This document shows, in pieces, positions 26,134 through 34,468 of a stretch of 42,184 nt of DNA. The position numbers were made by a program, and so were the translations under genes. Origin of the DNA: Sporomusaceae bacterium (lineage in GTDB: Bacteria > Bacillota > Negativicutes > Acidaminococcales > JAJUGR01). How positions within the stretch are numbered: position 1 is the stretch's first letter; each line of letters starts with the position of its first letter. The notes beneath the pieces were generated by a model that saw only the letters and a list, made by a program, of their open reading frames with translations, ran no database searches and was not told where the DNA came from. The stretch covers positions 1 through 42,184 of the forward strand of contig JAJUGR010000021.1 in NCBI GenBank assembly GCA_029265905.1, read 5' to 3'.

Positions 26134-27417
26134 TCAAGCGCGCGGCACGGGGCGGATAACGTCCACGCCCATGTACGGACGCAGCACGGCCGGCACCACG
26201 ACCGAACCGTCCGCCTGCTGGTAGTTTTCCAAAATCGCCGCCACGGTGCGGCCGATCGCCAGGCCTGAGCCATTGAGCGTGTGCACATATTCCGGCTTGC
26301 TCTTGGCGTCGCGGCGGAATTTAATGTCGGCCCGGCGCGCCTGGAAGTCTTCGAAATTCGAACAGGAGGAAATTTCCCGGTAGCGCCCGGCGCTCGGCAG
26401 CCAAACCTCCAAATCGTAAGTCATGGCCGACGAGAAGCCCAAATCGCCCGTGCAGAGCTTGATGACGCGGTACGGCAGTTCCAGCGCCTGCAGCACCGCC
26501 TCGGCGTTGGCCGTCAGTTTTTCCAGTTCGTCATAGGACTCTTCCGGCAGCGTGAACTTCACCATTTCGACCTTGTTGAATTGATGCTGCCTGATCAGCC
26601 CCCGCGTATCGCGGCCGGCCGCACCGGCCTCCGCCCGGAAGCAGGCGCTGTAAGCGGCGTAGTAAAGCGGCAAGTCCTTGGCCGACAGAATTTCACCCCG
26701 GTGGTAGTTGGTCACCGGCACTTCCGCGGTGGGGATCAAATAATAATCAAGCCCTTCCAGCTTGAACATGTCTTCGGCGAACTTCGGCAATTGCCCCGTC
26801 CCCTGCATGCTGTCGCGGTTGACGATATAAGGCGGGAACATCTCCGTATAGCCATGCTGCTCGGTGTGCATGTTCAGCATAAAGTTATACAAGGAGCGTT
26901 CCAAGCGGGCGCCCAAACCGCGCAAAAAGGTAAACCGCGCCCCGCTGACCTTGCCGCCCCGTTCAAAATCGAGAATGCCGAGCTGCTCGCCCACATCCCA
27001 GTGCGCTTTGGCTTCAAAATCAAACGTCGGCAGCGTTCCCCAACGGCGCACTTCCGGATTATCCTCTTCATCGGCGCCGACCGGCACAGTGAAGTGGGGG
27101 ATATTCGGGATCGTCAGCAGGATGTCGGCCAGTTGCTGCTCAACCTCGCGCAGTTTCCCATCCAGCACGGCGATTTGGTCGCCAACGGCCCGCATGGCGG
27201 CGATTTTCTCATCCGCGTTTTCTCCCGCCCGCTTCATGCGGCTGATTTCCTGCGACGCTTGATTGCGCTCGTTTTTCAAGGTTTCGGCTTCAGCTAGAAT
27301 GCTCCGCCTTTCTTTCTCCAGCGACAAGAACGTATCAAGCGACAGCGGGGTATTCCGTTTTCGCAGCGCTTCCGCCACTACTTCAGGGTTTTCCCGCACA
27401 AATTTCATATCAAGCAT
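26134..27417 (-). CDS. serS: Seryl-tRNA synthetase
   Basis: A 427-residue class II synthetase. The N-terminal coiled-coil arm (about 30-100) clamps the long variable arm of tRNA-Ser. Motif 2 is in [20 protein letters not shown] and motif 3 is [21 protein letters not shown] lies nine bases before ATG 27417. Only 59 bases separate it from the flavoprotein gene upstream, too few for a T-box leader. Two tRNA-Ser genes are in the same window. Confidence 0.96.
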   Translation of the reverse strand: MLDMKFVRENPEVVAEALRKRNTPLSLDTFLSLEKERRSILAEAETLKNERNQASQEISRMKRAGENADEKIAAMRAVGDQIAVLDGKLREVEQQLADILLTIPNIPHFTVPVGADEEDNPEVRRWGTLPTFDFEAKAHWDVGEQLGILDFERGGKVSGARFTFLRGLGARLERSLYNFMLNMHTEQHGYTEMFPPYIVNRDSMQGTGQLPKFAEDMFKLEGLDYYLIPTAEVPVTNYHRGEILSAKDLPLYYAAYSACFRAEAGAAGRDTRGLIRQHQFNKVEMVKFTLPEESYDELEKLTANAEAVLQALELPYRVIKLCTGDLGFSSAMTYDLEVWLPSAGRYREISSCSNFEDFQARRADIKFRRDAKSKPEYVHTLNGSGLAIGRTVAAILENYQQADGSVVVPAVLRPYMGVDVIRPVPRA

Positions 27418-27476
27418 TCCACATTTCCCCCTAGCCTTCCATCACGAAATAACGGTTCTTTTTATTGTAGCACAAT

Positions 27477-28334
27477 TCAGCCCTTTTTTGCCAGCCAGAC
27501 AATTGCCGACAAAACCGCCTCCAGCCCTTGTCCGGCAGCCCGGCTGATCTGCCAGGGATGTCCGGTGCAGTCGCCGGCGGCAAAGACTCCGGGGATGTTT
27601 GTCGCCATTTTTTCATCGACGCGAATGGCGCCGTCTTTCAGCTCCAACCCGGCCAAAAAGCTGTCCACCGGATCCGACTCGCGCAGCAAAAAGACCCCGT
27701 CCACTGGCAAATCGCCCGCGCTCGTCCGCAGGGTTGTCACAACGCCCTCGCCGACAATCTCCTGCGGAATCGACCGTTCAACCCGCAGGTTCGCGTGCTC
27801 CGGCACATGCCCTTCCCGATACAGCGGGAAGAAAAGCACTTCCTTGCACAATTCCGCCAGGTAGACAGCCTCTTCGGCCGCCTCCGCCGACGTGGCCACC
27901 ACCGCGACCGTCCGACCGCGATAAAACTGCCCGTCGCAAGTCGCGCAATAGCTTACGCCCCGCCCGAGAAATTCCTTTTCTCCCGCCAGCGCCTTGGCGC
28001 CAGGCACGCCAACCGCCAGAATGACCGCTTTTGCCGCAAATGTTTTGTCGCTGGTCAAAATAGTGAAGCCCTCGTCGCCCGGATAGACGCCGGTTACTTT
28101 TTCCTTCACCCATTCCGGCCCATACGACAGCGCATGCTGTTCAAACGCCGTCATCAGCGCATCGCCCGTTATGCCCGGCAGGCCGAGATAATTCTCCACT
28201 TGATGCGCGCGTCTGAGCTTGGGGCTCATCCCCAGGTGGTCGAATAAAACCACCGATTTATTCCGGATCCGCCCGGTCACTACCGCCGACAACCCCGCCG
28301 GCCCGCCGCCAATCACCGCAATATCGTAAGCCAT
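27477..28334 (-). CDS. Thioredoxin-reductase-like flavoprotein lacking the usual NADPH motif
   Basis: A 285-residue FAD protein. FAD motifs are IGGGPAGLSA at 8-17 and the late GVFAAGDCTG. The redox-active pair is CATC (Cys130, Cys133), as in thioredoxin reductases. The second nucleotide-binding fold reads VAVVATSAEAAEEA where GGGxSA is expected. The HRRD-type motif that binds the NADPH 2'-phosphate is absent (FFPLYREG). Proteins of this kind include ferredoxin-dependent flavin thioredoxin reductases of clostridia, which would fit this anaerobe. The electron donor is inferred. ATG 28334 has GGAGG eight bases before it. Confidence 0.83.
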   Translation of the reverse strand: MAYDIAVIGGGPAGLSAVVTGRIRNKSVVLFDHLGMSPKLRRAHQVENYLGLPGITGDALMTAFEQHALSYGPEWVKEKVTGVYPGDEGFTILTSDKTFAAKAVILAVGVPGAKALAGEKEFLGRGVSYCATCDGQFYRGRTVAVVATSAEAAEEAVYLAELCKEVLFFPLYREGHVPEHANLRVERSIPQEIVGEGVVTTLRTSAGDLPVDGVFLLRESDPVDSFLAGLELKDGAIRVDEKMATNIPGVFAAGDCTGHPWQISRAAGQGLEAVLSAIVWLAKKG

Positions 28335-28416
28335 TGTCCATTCCTCCCCGCACTTTTGTTTTACAGGACGCGCCGTTGTTCCACAACCGCAAACAAGCGC
28401 CTGCCGCACGGCCCGC

Positions 28417-28466
28417 AAAAGAGCGGAGTCCGGCCTGCGACGCCGCTTGCCGTTCTCCGCTCTTTT
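28417..28466. terminator. Terminator after the 54-residue membrane protein gene
   Basis: A 12-base perfect stem (28417-28428 with 28455-28466) with A/T-rich ends that give a T-run in either direction. It begins at the stop codon of the small membrane protein gene. Confidence 0.82.
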
Positions 28467-28630
28467 CAGTCTTGCTGCTGGTAATATCGCCGGCCGCTTT
28501 GCCTTCGATAGACGATCCGGCCATCTGCCGCACCACAATTACACGGCCGCCGAATAGTCTGCTGCAACAGCCACGCCGTCAACGCCGTTGCTATCAACAG
28601 CCCCGGCAACCACGCACATTCCCACTCCAT
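28466..28630 (-). CDS. Small single-span membrane protein, unknown
   Basis: A 54-residue protein: MEWECAW, one membrane helix (about residues 8-24, LPGLLIATALTAWLLQQ), then a basic tail with CNC and several Arg. AGGAGG lies seven bases before the ATG at 28630, and the stop is followed at once by a terminator. Both are strong signs of a real gene. I recognise no family. It lies between the aminotransferase and the flavoprotein genes on the same strand. Confidence 0.6.
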   Translation of the reverse strand: MEWECAWLPGLLIATALTAWLLQQTIRRPCNCGAADGRIVYRRQSGRRYYQQQD

Positions 28631-28749
28631 CGGCAACCCTCCTGTTCTCCCCATTTCTCCTACGAAAGAAGATTCGCGAAGAAATGGCGCATTCCTGCCG
28701 GAAGCGACGGCGGCAGACTAATAATCGCCTAACAAACCCGCGCCAGGGC

Positions 28750-29916
28750 TTATTTTTCTTCCCGGCGCGCAGCAAGAAAGACCTGTTGCGCCGCCGCCAC
28801 GCCGGCGCCAAGCTGCACCTTGACCGCCATTTCCGTCAGGGCCATTTCCAGCATCGCCAAGGTAACCAGCACATCAGCCGGCGCCACATGTCCCAGGTGG
28901 CCAATGCGGAAAATTTTCCCTTCCAGTTCTTTTTGTCCGCCGGCCATCGTCACGCCGAACGCGTCGCGCATCTTCTTTTGCAGCGCTTTGCCGTCCACAC
29001 CATCCGGCACGCACACGGCCGTCACAACCGACGACGCCGCTTCCGGCTCGGCGAACAATTGCAAGCCCAGCGCCTGCACGCCGGCGCGAACCGCCTGTCC
29101 AAGCAGCACATGCCGGGCAACGATCGCCTCTTCGCCTTCTTCTTCAATCATAGCCAGCGATTCCTGCAAACCAAACAGCAGGCTGACGGGCGGCGTATAG
29201 GGGTTTTGGCCCTTATCCAGCGATTTTTTGATTTTTTTCGCATCCCAATAATATTTTGGCATGGCGCTTTGTTCATAAGCGGCCCACGCGCGGCCGTTCA
29301 TGGCCAAGAACGCCAGCCCTGGCGGAATCATCAGGGCTTTTTGCGACCCGGTCACAACCGCGTCAATGCCCCACTCGTCCATGCGCATCGGAATTGCCCC
29401 CAACGCGCTGACGGCATCAACGATGAACAGCGCCGGATGCTTGCCCTTGGCTTTGGCCAAGGCGCGCACGTCATTCGTCACGCCGGTGCTTGTTTCATTA
29501 TGGGTGACCACGACGCCTTTGATCTCGCCGCCTTCATCCTCGGCCAACCGCGCCGCCAAAGCAGACGGGCAGGCGGCGGCGCCGCGCTTAACCGTCATGA
29601 CCTCAACCTGCAGACCGTGCGCGGCAGCGATTTCCGCAAACCGGTCGCCAAACACGCCAATCGTCACAACCAGCACCTTTTCGCCCGGGCTGAACAAATT
29701 GACGATCGCCGCCTCCATCGCCCCGGTCCCGGCGCACGGGTAGGTCAAAACATCATGGTCTGTATGAAAGAGCGTTTTGAGCCGGGCGGAAATATCCCGG
29801 AACATGGCTTCGTAGCTGGGACCGCGATGGTTGATCATCGGGCGGTGCATGGCCGCCTGCACGCGTTCGGGCACGGGCGTCGGTCCCGGCACCATAAGAT
29901 ACGCTTTTTGTTGCAT
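28750..29916 (-). CDS. Class V aminotransferase (serine-pyruvate / alanine-glyoxylate type)
   Basis: A 388-residue PLP enzyme. The N-terminal VPGPTPVP, the GTGAMEAA phosphate loop and the PLP lysine in TGSQKALMIPPG (Lys193) are typical of the alanine-glyoxylate/serine-pyruvate aminotransferase branch. In anaerobes such proteins may serve as phosphoserine aminotransferase in serine synthesis. The leader is a T-box element whose features fit tRNA-Ser, supporting a role in making serine. No serA is seen nearby. Confidence 0.88.
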   Translation of the reverse strand: MQQKAYLMVPGPTPVPERVQAAMHRPMINHRGPSYEAMFRDISARLKTLFHTDHDVLTYPCAGTGAMEAAIVNLFSPGEKVLVVTIGVFGDRFAEIAAAHGLQVEVMTVKRGAAACPSALAARLAEDEGGEIKGVVVTHNETSTGVTNDVRALAKAKGKHPALFIVDAVSALGAIPMRMDEWGIDAVVTGSQKALMIPPGLAFLAMNGRAWAAYEQSAMPKYYWDAKKIKKSLDKGQNPYTPPVSLLFGLQESLAMIEEEGEEAIVARHVLLGQAVRAGVQALGLQLFAEPEAASSVVTAVCVPDGVDGKALQKKMRDAFGVTMAGGQKELEGKIFRIGHLGHVAPADVLVTLAMLEMALTEMAVKVQLGAGVAAAQQVFLAARREEK

Positions 29917-29948
29917 AGTGGTTCCCCCTCTTATTGCTAAAATAGAAT

Positions 29949-30170
29949 AAAAAAAGTCCCGTCCCCTAAAAGGGACGGGACTGCTCCCGCGTTGCCACCC
30001 TCATTGGCTTGTTCAGCCATCTCTATCCGCTTTATCGGGCGGACCCGTCACGGCTCATCGCCGGCATAGCTCCCGGGCGGAACGCAGACACTGCCTCGCC
30101 GGCTCGCACCAACCGCCGGCTCTCTTCAGACGCTGCACATGCGCTTCCCGTTCTTCGCTGTTATCACGAT
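29949..30170 (-). ncRNA. T-box leader, probably serine-specific, of the aminotransferase gene
   Basis: The minus strand holds the T-box sequence GGGTGGCAACGCGG (30000-29987), followed by a terminator (AGTCCCGTCCC with GGGACGGGACT, then a T-run, 29982-29949). Stem I features are AGAGA followed by GCCGGC-GGTTGGTGCGA-GCCGGC. My hand fold puts TCC (30081-30079), a serine codon, in the specifier loop, followed by a purine. The bulge UGGC pairs with an acceptor end GCCA, meaning discriminator G, as both serine tRNAs here have. Alanine and glycine tRNAs do not fit that base. Confidence 0.88.
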
Positions 30171-30176
30171 ATCAAA

Positions 30177-30205
30177 ATTATAAAAAAACGCGCGCCAAAA
30201 GTCAA
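30177..30205 (-). promoter_or_regulatory. Promoter of the T-box/aminotransferase unit
   Basis: On the minus strand TTGACT (30205-30200), a 17-base spacer and a perfect TATAAT (30182-30177). It fills the gap after the rhomboid gene. Confidence 0.88.
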
Positions 30206-30241
30206 TAGCGTCCCGCGCATGAAAACAAGCGTGCGCATCGT

Positions 30242-30901
30242 TTAGTCGCGGGGCAGCAAGCGCACCAGCGCCATGCCGGCCAAAAAGCCGCCAATATGCG
30301 CCCACCAGGCGATCATCGTCAAGGACATAAGACCGGTCATGCCGTTGATCAATTGCAGCAAAAACCAAACGCCGACGAAAGCCGTCGCCGGCACCTCCAA
30401 AATCGTGAAGAAAAGGAACAGCGGCACCAGCATCAGGATTTTCGCCCGGGGAAAGCAGTACAGATAAGCCCCTAAAATGCCGGACACCGCCCCGCTGGCG
30501 CCGATGATCGGAATCGCGGAATCGGGATAGAAGGCGACATGCACCAAGTTTGCCGCCACGCCGCAGGCAAAGTAGACGCTCAAAAACCGCCAGCGCCCCA
30601 GGCAAAGCTCCGAGCTATGCCCGAACAGCCACAAATACCACATGTTGCCGATTAAATGCATCACGCCGCCATGCAAAAACAAGCTCGTCAACAGCGGTTG
30701 ATACGCCGACACCGCCGCCTCCTGCTGCCATAGCGCCATAAAACTGCTCGGGATAAGTCCGAAGGTTTGCACAAACCCCGGCCAAGCCGCCATGGGCAAG
30801 GTAAAATACTCATAGAAAAAAACCGCCGCATTGAGTGAAATCAAGCCCACCGTCGCCAGCGGCGTACCGCGCAAATGAAGATTGTCACGCAATGGAATCA
30901 T
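30242..30901 (-). CDS. Rhomboid family intramembrane serine protease
   Basis: A 219-residue membrane protein with about six helices. The catalytic serine is in GASGAVSG (Ser136) and the catalytic His is in AHIGGF (His202). HGGVMHLIGNMWYL is the conserved helix-2 segment. It cleaves membrane proteins within the bilayer; the substrate is unknown. The start is ATG 30901 behind GGGAGG; the longer frame has no such signal. It follows the HD-domain gene by 50 bases. Confidence 0.9.
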   Translation of the reverse strand: MIPLRDNLHLRGTPLATVGLISLNAAVFFYEYFTLPMAAWPGFVQTFGLIPSSFMALWQQEAAVSAYQPLLTSLFLHGGVMHLIGNMWYLWLFGHSSELCLGRWRFLSVYFACGVAANLVHVAFYPDSAIPIIGASGAVSGILGAYLYCFPRAKILMLVPLFLFFTILEVPATAFVGVWFLLQLINGMTGLMSLTMIAWWAHIGGFLAGMALVRLLPRD

Positions 30902-30951
30902 AGCGACCTCCCGTCCACGAAGCGTTCCGCCGAGTTGGCCACGCACAAGAC

Positions 30952-31467
30952 TTACCGGAGATATTCCGCCTGCGCAATCGCCCGCCCGGTGGCGGTCCGA
31001 AAATTTTTCTCAATGATCGCCGGCAATTTAGCTTTGTCTGCGGCCAAGCCGTCTTCTTCGATGTTCACCAGCAGGTCCGACTCCCAGATAATCTGAAAAT
31101 CGAGCCCGTCATTTTTGCCGGGCGTATGATGGCCGCCGACAATATACGCCACCCGCTCGATCAGCGGCGCCGGTTCGCCATAGCTTGACATGATCGCCCG
31201 CACGATCGGCGGCCCCTCGAGTTCCTGATACGGTCCGGCAGAAGATTGGTATTTCTCCTCCGCCGCTTTGATGCCCACGTCGTGCAGCAAGGCCGTGATC
31301 ACAACTATTTTTTGCACCTCGGGCGCTACCCCCTCGCCCGTCATGATCCGCTCGGCAAACCCCAGCACCTTGAGCGCATGGTTTATCCGCCGCCCGTCCG
31401 CGCCAAAATGCGCTTTCAGCGCTTGCGCATATCGTTCGCGCAACGCTTGCGCTTCATCATTGAACAT
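30952..31467 (-). CDS. HD-domain phosphohydrolase-like protein
   Basis: A 171-residue cytoplasmic protein with the HD signature: His30 (INHALKV), His62-Asp63 (LLHDVGI), GGHHTP and a later Asp. All metal ligands appear present, so a metal-dependent phosphohydrolase activity is likely; the substrate cannot be told. The start ATG 31467 has GGAGG eight bases upstream. It probably forms a unit with the rhomboid gene. Confidence 0.8.
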   Translation of the reverse strand: MFNDEAQALRERYAQALKAHFGADGRRINHALKVLGFAERIMTGEGVAPEVQKIVVITALLHDVGIKAAEEKYQSSAGPYQELEGPPIVRAIMSSYGEPAPLIERVAYIVGGHHTPGKNDGLDFQIIWESDLLVNIEEDGLAADKAKLPAIIEKNFRTATGRAIAQAEYLR

Positions 31468-31566
31468 GCCTTCTCCCTCCGTCACCAACCGCGCTATCGC
31501 AAGCGCCTTCTACGCTAATCATACCATGCCGGCGCCGGAAAAACATGCACTAACCCGCACTGTTGA

Positions 31567-31625
31567 AAAAAGGCCCGCCGCGCGGACGACAAGCCTCGCT
31601 TATCGCCCGGGCAGCGGGCCTTTTT
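31567..31625. terminator. Terminator after the PanE-like gene
   Basis: AAAAAGGCCCGC (31567-31578) pairs with GCGGGCCTTTTT (31614-31625), with a 35-base partly structured loop. On the minus strand it ends the PanE-like gene. Confidence 0.82.
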
Positions 31626-31641
31626 CCAGCTTCCCAAGCAC

Positions 31642-32562
31642 TTATTTGGGATAAAAAGATTCCAGCGTTTTAATCGCCAAGAAAAGAGCCGCGTTAACCG
31701 GCGTCGGGATGCCCTGCTTTTGCCCTTCGCAAACAACCGGTCCGTTGATCGCCGCAACTTCCGTCGGCCGCTTGTGCAAAACATCCTGCAGCATCGGCGA
31801 TGAATGCTCCTGCATCGTCCCCGCGTACGCAAGCATCTCTTGCGCGCAGTTCGGATACAAGAGCGGAACGCCGGCAGCGGTGGCCACCGCCACCACTTCC
31901 GCAACCGCCATCCGGGCCAGCTGCTGCGCGTCCGCCGACTTTAGAAACTGGCTGTTCGTCGCCCGCGTCAACGCCGTGACGGCATTCAAGCCGGCATGAA
32001 TGGACAGTTTGCTCCACAAGAGCGAATCGACATTGTTTTCCGCCACCGCCGGCAGCCCGGCGTTCATAAAGAGGTCCTTCACCTTTTTTACCCGCTGCTT
32101 GTTGCCCTTTGTCCACGAGGCAATGTGCGTGTTTTTCAACCCGCTGTGCATTACCAAGCCCGGTTCCAGCACAACAGCGCCCATCAGCGTCGTGCCGACC
32201 AGCACCCGCTCCTTGCCGACTACCTCCGCCAGCTGCTCGGCGTTGCCCATGCCGTTTTGCACGGTCAGGACCGTCGTCTCGGGCTTTAAGAGCATCTCCG
32301 CCAGCATCGCCGCTTCCGGCGTGGCGCTTGACTTGACGCAGACAATCACTAAGTCGACCGGCCCGATCTCATCTACATGCGTCGTTGCGCGGGGGCGTAC
32401 TGCAAATTCATCATCGGCGGCAACCAACGACAGGCCTGCCGTTCTAATTTTGGCGATATGCTCTTCCCAGGGATCATACAGCCACACGTCTTCTTTTCCT
32501 CTCGCCAAATAACTGCCATACAGGCAGCCCATCGCTCCGGAACCGATAATTGCAATCTTCAT
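31642..32562 (-). CDS. Ketopantoate reductase (PanE/ApbA) family protein
   Basis: A 306-residue oxidoreductase. The N-terminal GSGAMGCLYG binds NADPH, VKSSATPEAA and VQNGMGNAE follow, and the catalytic Lys is in LLWSKLSIHAGLNAVTAL. The family reduces 2-dehydropantoate to pantoate in CoA synthesis, but many members act on other 2-oxoacids. No panB or panC is nearby, so the substrate stays open. The start ATG 32562 follows AAGGGGG. Confidence 0.85.
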   Translation of the reverse strand: MKIAIIGSGAMGCLYGSYLARGKEDVWLYDPWEEHIAKIRTAGLSLVAADDEFAVRPRATTHVDEIGPVDLVIVCVKSSATPEAAMLAEMLLKPETTVLTVQNGMGNAEQLAEVVGKERVLVGTTLMGAVVLEPGLVMHSGLKNTHIASWTKGNKQRVKKVKDLFMNAGLPAVAENNVDSLLWSKLSIHAGLNAVTALTRATNSQFLKSADAQQLARMAVAEVVAVATAAGVPLLYPNCAQEMLAYAGTMQEHSSPMLQDVLHKRPTEVAAINGPVVCEGQKQGIPTPVNAALFLAIKTLESFYPK

Positions 32563-32752
32563 CAAAACACCCCCTTCTTTAATGTTTTGAAAACTTCGAC
32601 GATGCAACGAAAATTCCTTTTTGTGCAATAAATAACTTGCCGATTGTTATTGTTGGCGGTTCTAGCAAAGGAAAATCCCCACTTGCCGTAGTATATAAAC
32701 AGCAGGGAACGATGCATCATCACGCTTTCAAACGGGAAGGAGATGAGGTTGA

Positions 32753-34387
32753 ATGGACAAAATCAATGTGCGTTTTGACGACGGCACGGTGCGGCAATAC
32801 GACAAAGGAACAACCCTGCTGACCATCAGCCGCGATGTGGCAGCCTCGTTTTGCTCGCCGATTGTCGCCGTTCAGGTGAACAATGAAATCAAGCATCTGC
32901 AGCATCAAATCACGACCGATTGTTCCGTAAGCTTTTCCGACATGAGCACGTCGCTGGGAATGAAGGTTTACCAGCGCAGCCTGATCTTCGTCATGCTGAT
33001 TGCCGCCCACGAGCTGTTCCCAACCGGCCAGCTGTTCGTCGAACATTCGCTGGGCAAAGGCCTGTATTGCGAACTGCGGTTAGGGCGCCCCCTGACAAGC
33101 ACTGACATCAGCGCCCTGCAAGAGCGCATGCGCCAAATCGCAGCGGAAAAACGGCCGATCGAAAAGCGCGTTCTCCCGGCCGACGAAGCCGTCTGCCTAT
33201 TCCGCACCACCGGCCAAGAAACAAAAGCCAAACTGATTGAACAGCTAAAGAAAAAGCTCGTCACCATCTACTGCTGCGGCGACTATTGCAATTATTTTTA
33301 CCGCACGCTAGTGCCGGACACAAGCTACCTGACGCTGTTTGAGCTGCGCTTTTATCCGCCTGGCTTTGTCTTGCGCTACCCGCTGCCAGACGCGCCCGCC
33401 TCGCTCCCGTCCTTCGTCGACGTGCCGAAGCTCGCGGAAATTTTTCTGGAAGCGGAACGCTGGGCGGAACTAATCGGCTGCGACTATATCCCCAGCCTCA
33501 ACGAACGGATCGCCGCGGGCGAGATCAACGACATCGTCCGCATCTCGGAAGCGCTGCACGAAAAAAAGCTCGCCCAGATCGCCGACTACATTACAGCGCG
33601 GCGGGACACCCTGCGCATCGTCGTTGTCGCCGGACCTTCCAGTTCCGGCAAAACCACCTTCGTGCAGCGCCTGGGCGTCCAACTGCACGTCAACGGCCTC
33701 GTGCCGCTGGCCGTTTCGATGGACGACTATTTTTTCGACCGCGACGAAATCACCGCGACCGACCTGGAATCGATCGACATTGTCGACCTCGACTTGCTGA
33801 ATCGGCACCTGGCCCAGCTTCTGAACGGGGAAGCGGTGGAGCTGCCGCGTTTCAATTTCCACACCGGCGACCGCGAGTTCACCGGCAAAAAGGTGCAGCT
33901 AAAAAGGGGGCACGTACTGCTCGTCGAGGGCATCCACGGCCTGAACGTGCGGGTGGCGCAAAATATTCCGCGCGAAAACAAGGTGAAAATATACATCAAT
34001 GCCCTCACGCAGCTCGCCATCGACCAGCACAACCGCATCCCCACGACCGACGCCCGGCTGATCCGGCGCCTCGTGCGCGACAGCCAGTTCCGCTCCCACA
34101 GCGCGGCGGAGACGCTGCGCATGTGGGCCTCCGTCCTGCACGGCGAAGAGGGCAATATCTTCCCCTTCGGCGAAGAAGCCGATCTGATGTTCAACTCGGC
34201 CCTGCTCTATGAGCAGACCGTTTTGAAAAAATACGCCATCCCCCTGCTGCGCGCCGTCCCGCCCGACCAACCGGAGTACAGCGAGGCGCGCCGGCTTATC
34301 CGCCTGCTGGGCTTCTTTTACGAAGCCCCTGACGACATTGAAATCCCCTTCAACTCCATCTTGCGCGAATTCATCGGCAAATCCTAG
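32753..34387 (+). CDS. Nucleoside kinase-like protein: TGS + ThrRS-like + uridine-kinase domains
   Basis: A 544-residue fusion known in Firmicutes. A TGS-like N-terminus (about 1-65) and a segment resembling the threonyl-tRNA synthetase editing region (about 70-240) precede a phosphoribulokinase/uridine-kinase domain. The P-loop is GPSSSGKTT at 294-302, followed by SMDDYFFDRDE. The kinase may phosphorylate uridine or another nucleoside; the role of the N-terminal half is unknown. AGGAG lies ten bases before the ATG. It diverges from the PanE-like gene across 190 bases in which I see no convincing promoter. Confidence 0.85.
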   Translation: MDKINVRFDDGTVRQYDKGTTLLTISRDVAASFCSPIVAVQVNNEIKHLQHQITTDCSVSFSDMSTSLGMKVYQRSLIFVMLIAAHELFPTGQLFVEHSLGKGLYCELRLGRPLTSTDISALQERMRQIAAEKRPIEKRVLPADEAVCLFRTTGQETKAKLIEQLKKKLVTIYCCGDYCNYFYRTLVPDTSYLTLFELRFYPPGFVLRYPLPDAPASLPSFVDVPKLAEIFLEAERWAELIGCDYIPSLNERIAAGEINDIVRISEALHEKKLAQIADYITARRDTLRIVVVAGPSSSGKTTFVQRLGVQLHVNGLVPLAVSMDDYFFDRDEITATDLESIDIVDLDLLNRHLAQLLNGEAVELPRFNFHTGDREFTGKKVQLKRGHVLLVEGIHGLNVRVAQNIPRENKVKIYINALTQLAIDQHNRIPTTDARLIRRLVRDSQFRSHSAAETLRMWASVLHGEEGNIFPFGEEADLMFNSALLYEQTVLKKYAIPLLRAVPPDQPEYSEARRLIRLLGFFYEAPDDIEIPFNSILREFIGKS

Positions 34388-34406
34388 CCGGGCGCAGGAC
34401 GACGCA

Positions 34407-34455
34407 AAGAAAAGCAGCCCCGGCGCGCTGAACACGCACCGGGGCTGCTTTTCTT
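34407..34455. terminator. Bidirectional terminator between the kinase and CoA-transferase genes
   Basis: A perfect 17-base inverted repeat (34407-34423 with 34439-34455), GC-rich core and A/T-rich ends, between two convergent genes. Confidence 0.92.
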
Positions 34456-34468
34456 CGCCAAAAAGTTA

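Noticed and set aside
27418-27476. Serine T-box before serS
   Set aside because: The 59-base gap is too short and has no T-box sequence; the T-box in the window is before the aminotransferase.
28588-29940. 450-codon plus-strand frame opposite the aminotransferase
   Set aside because: Antisense shadow; the minus strand carries the T-box, SD and PLP motifs.
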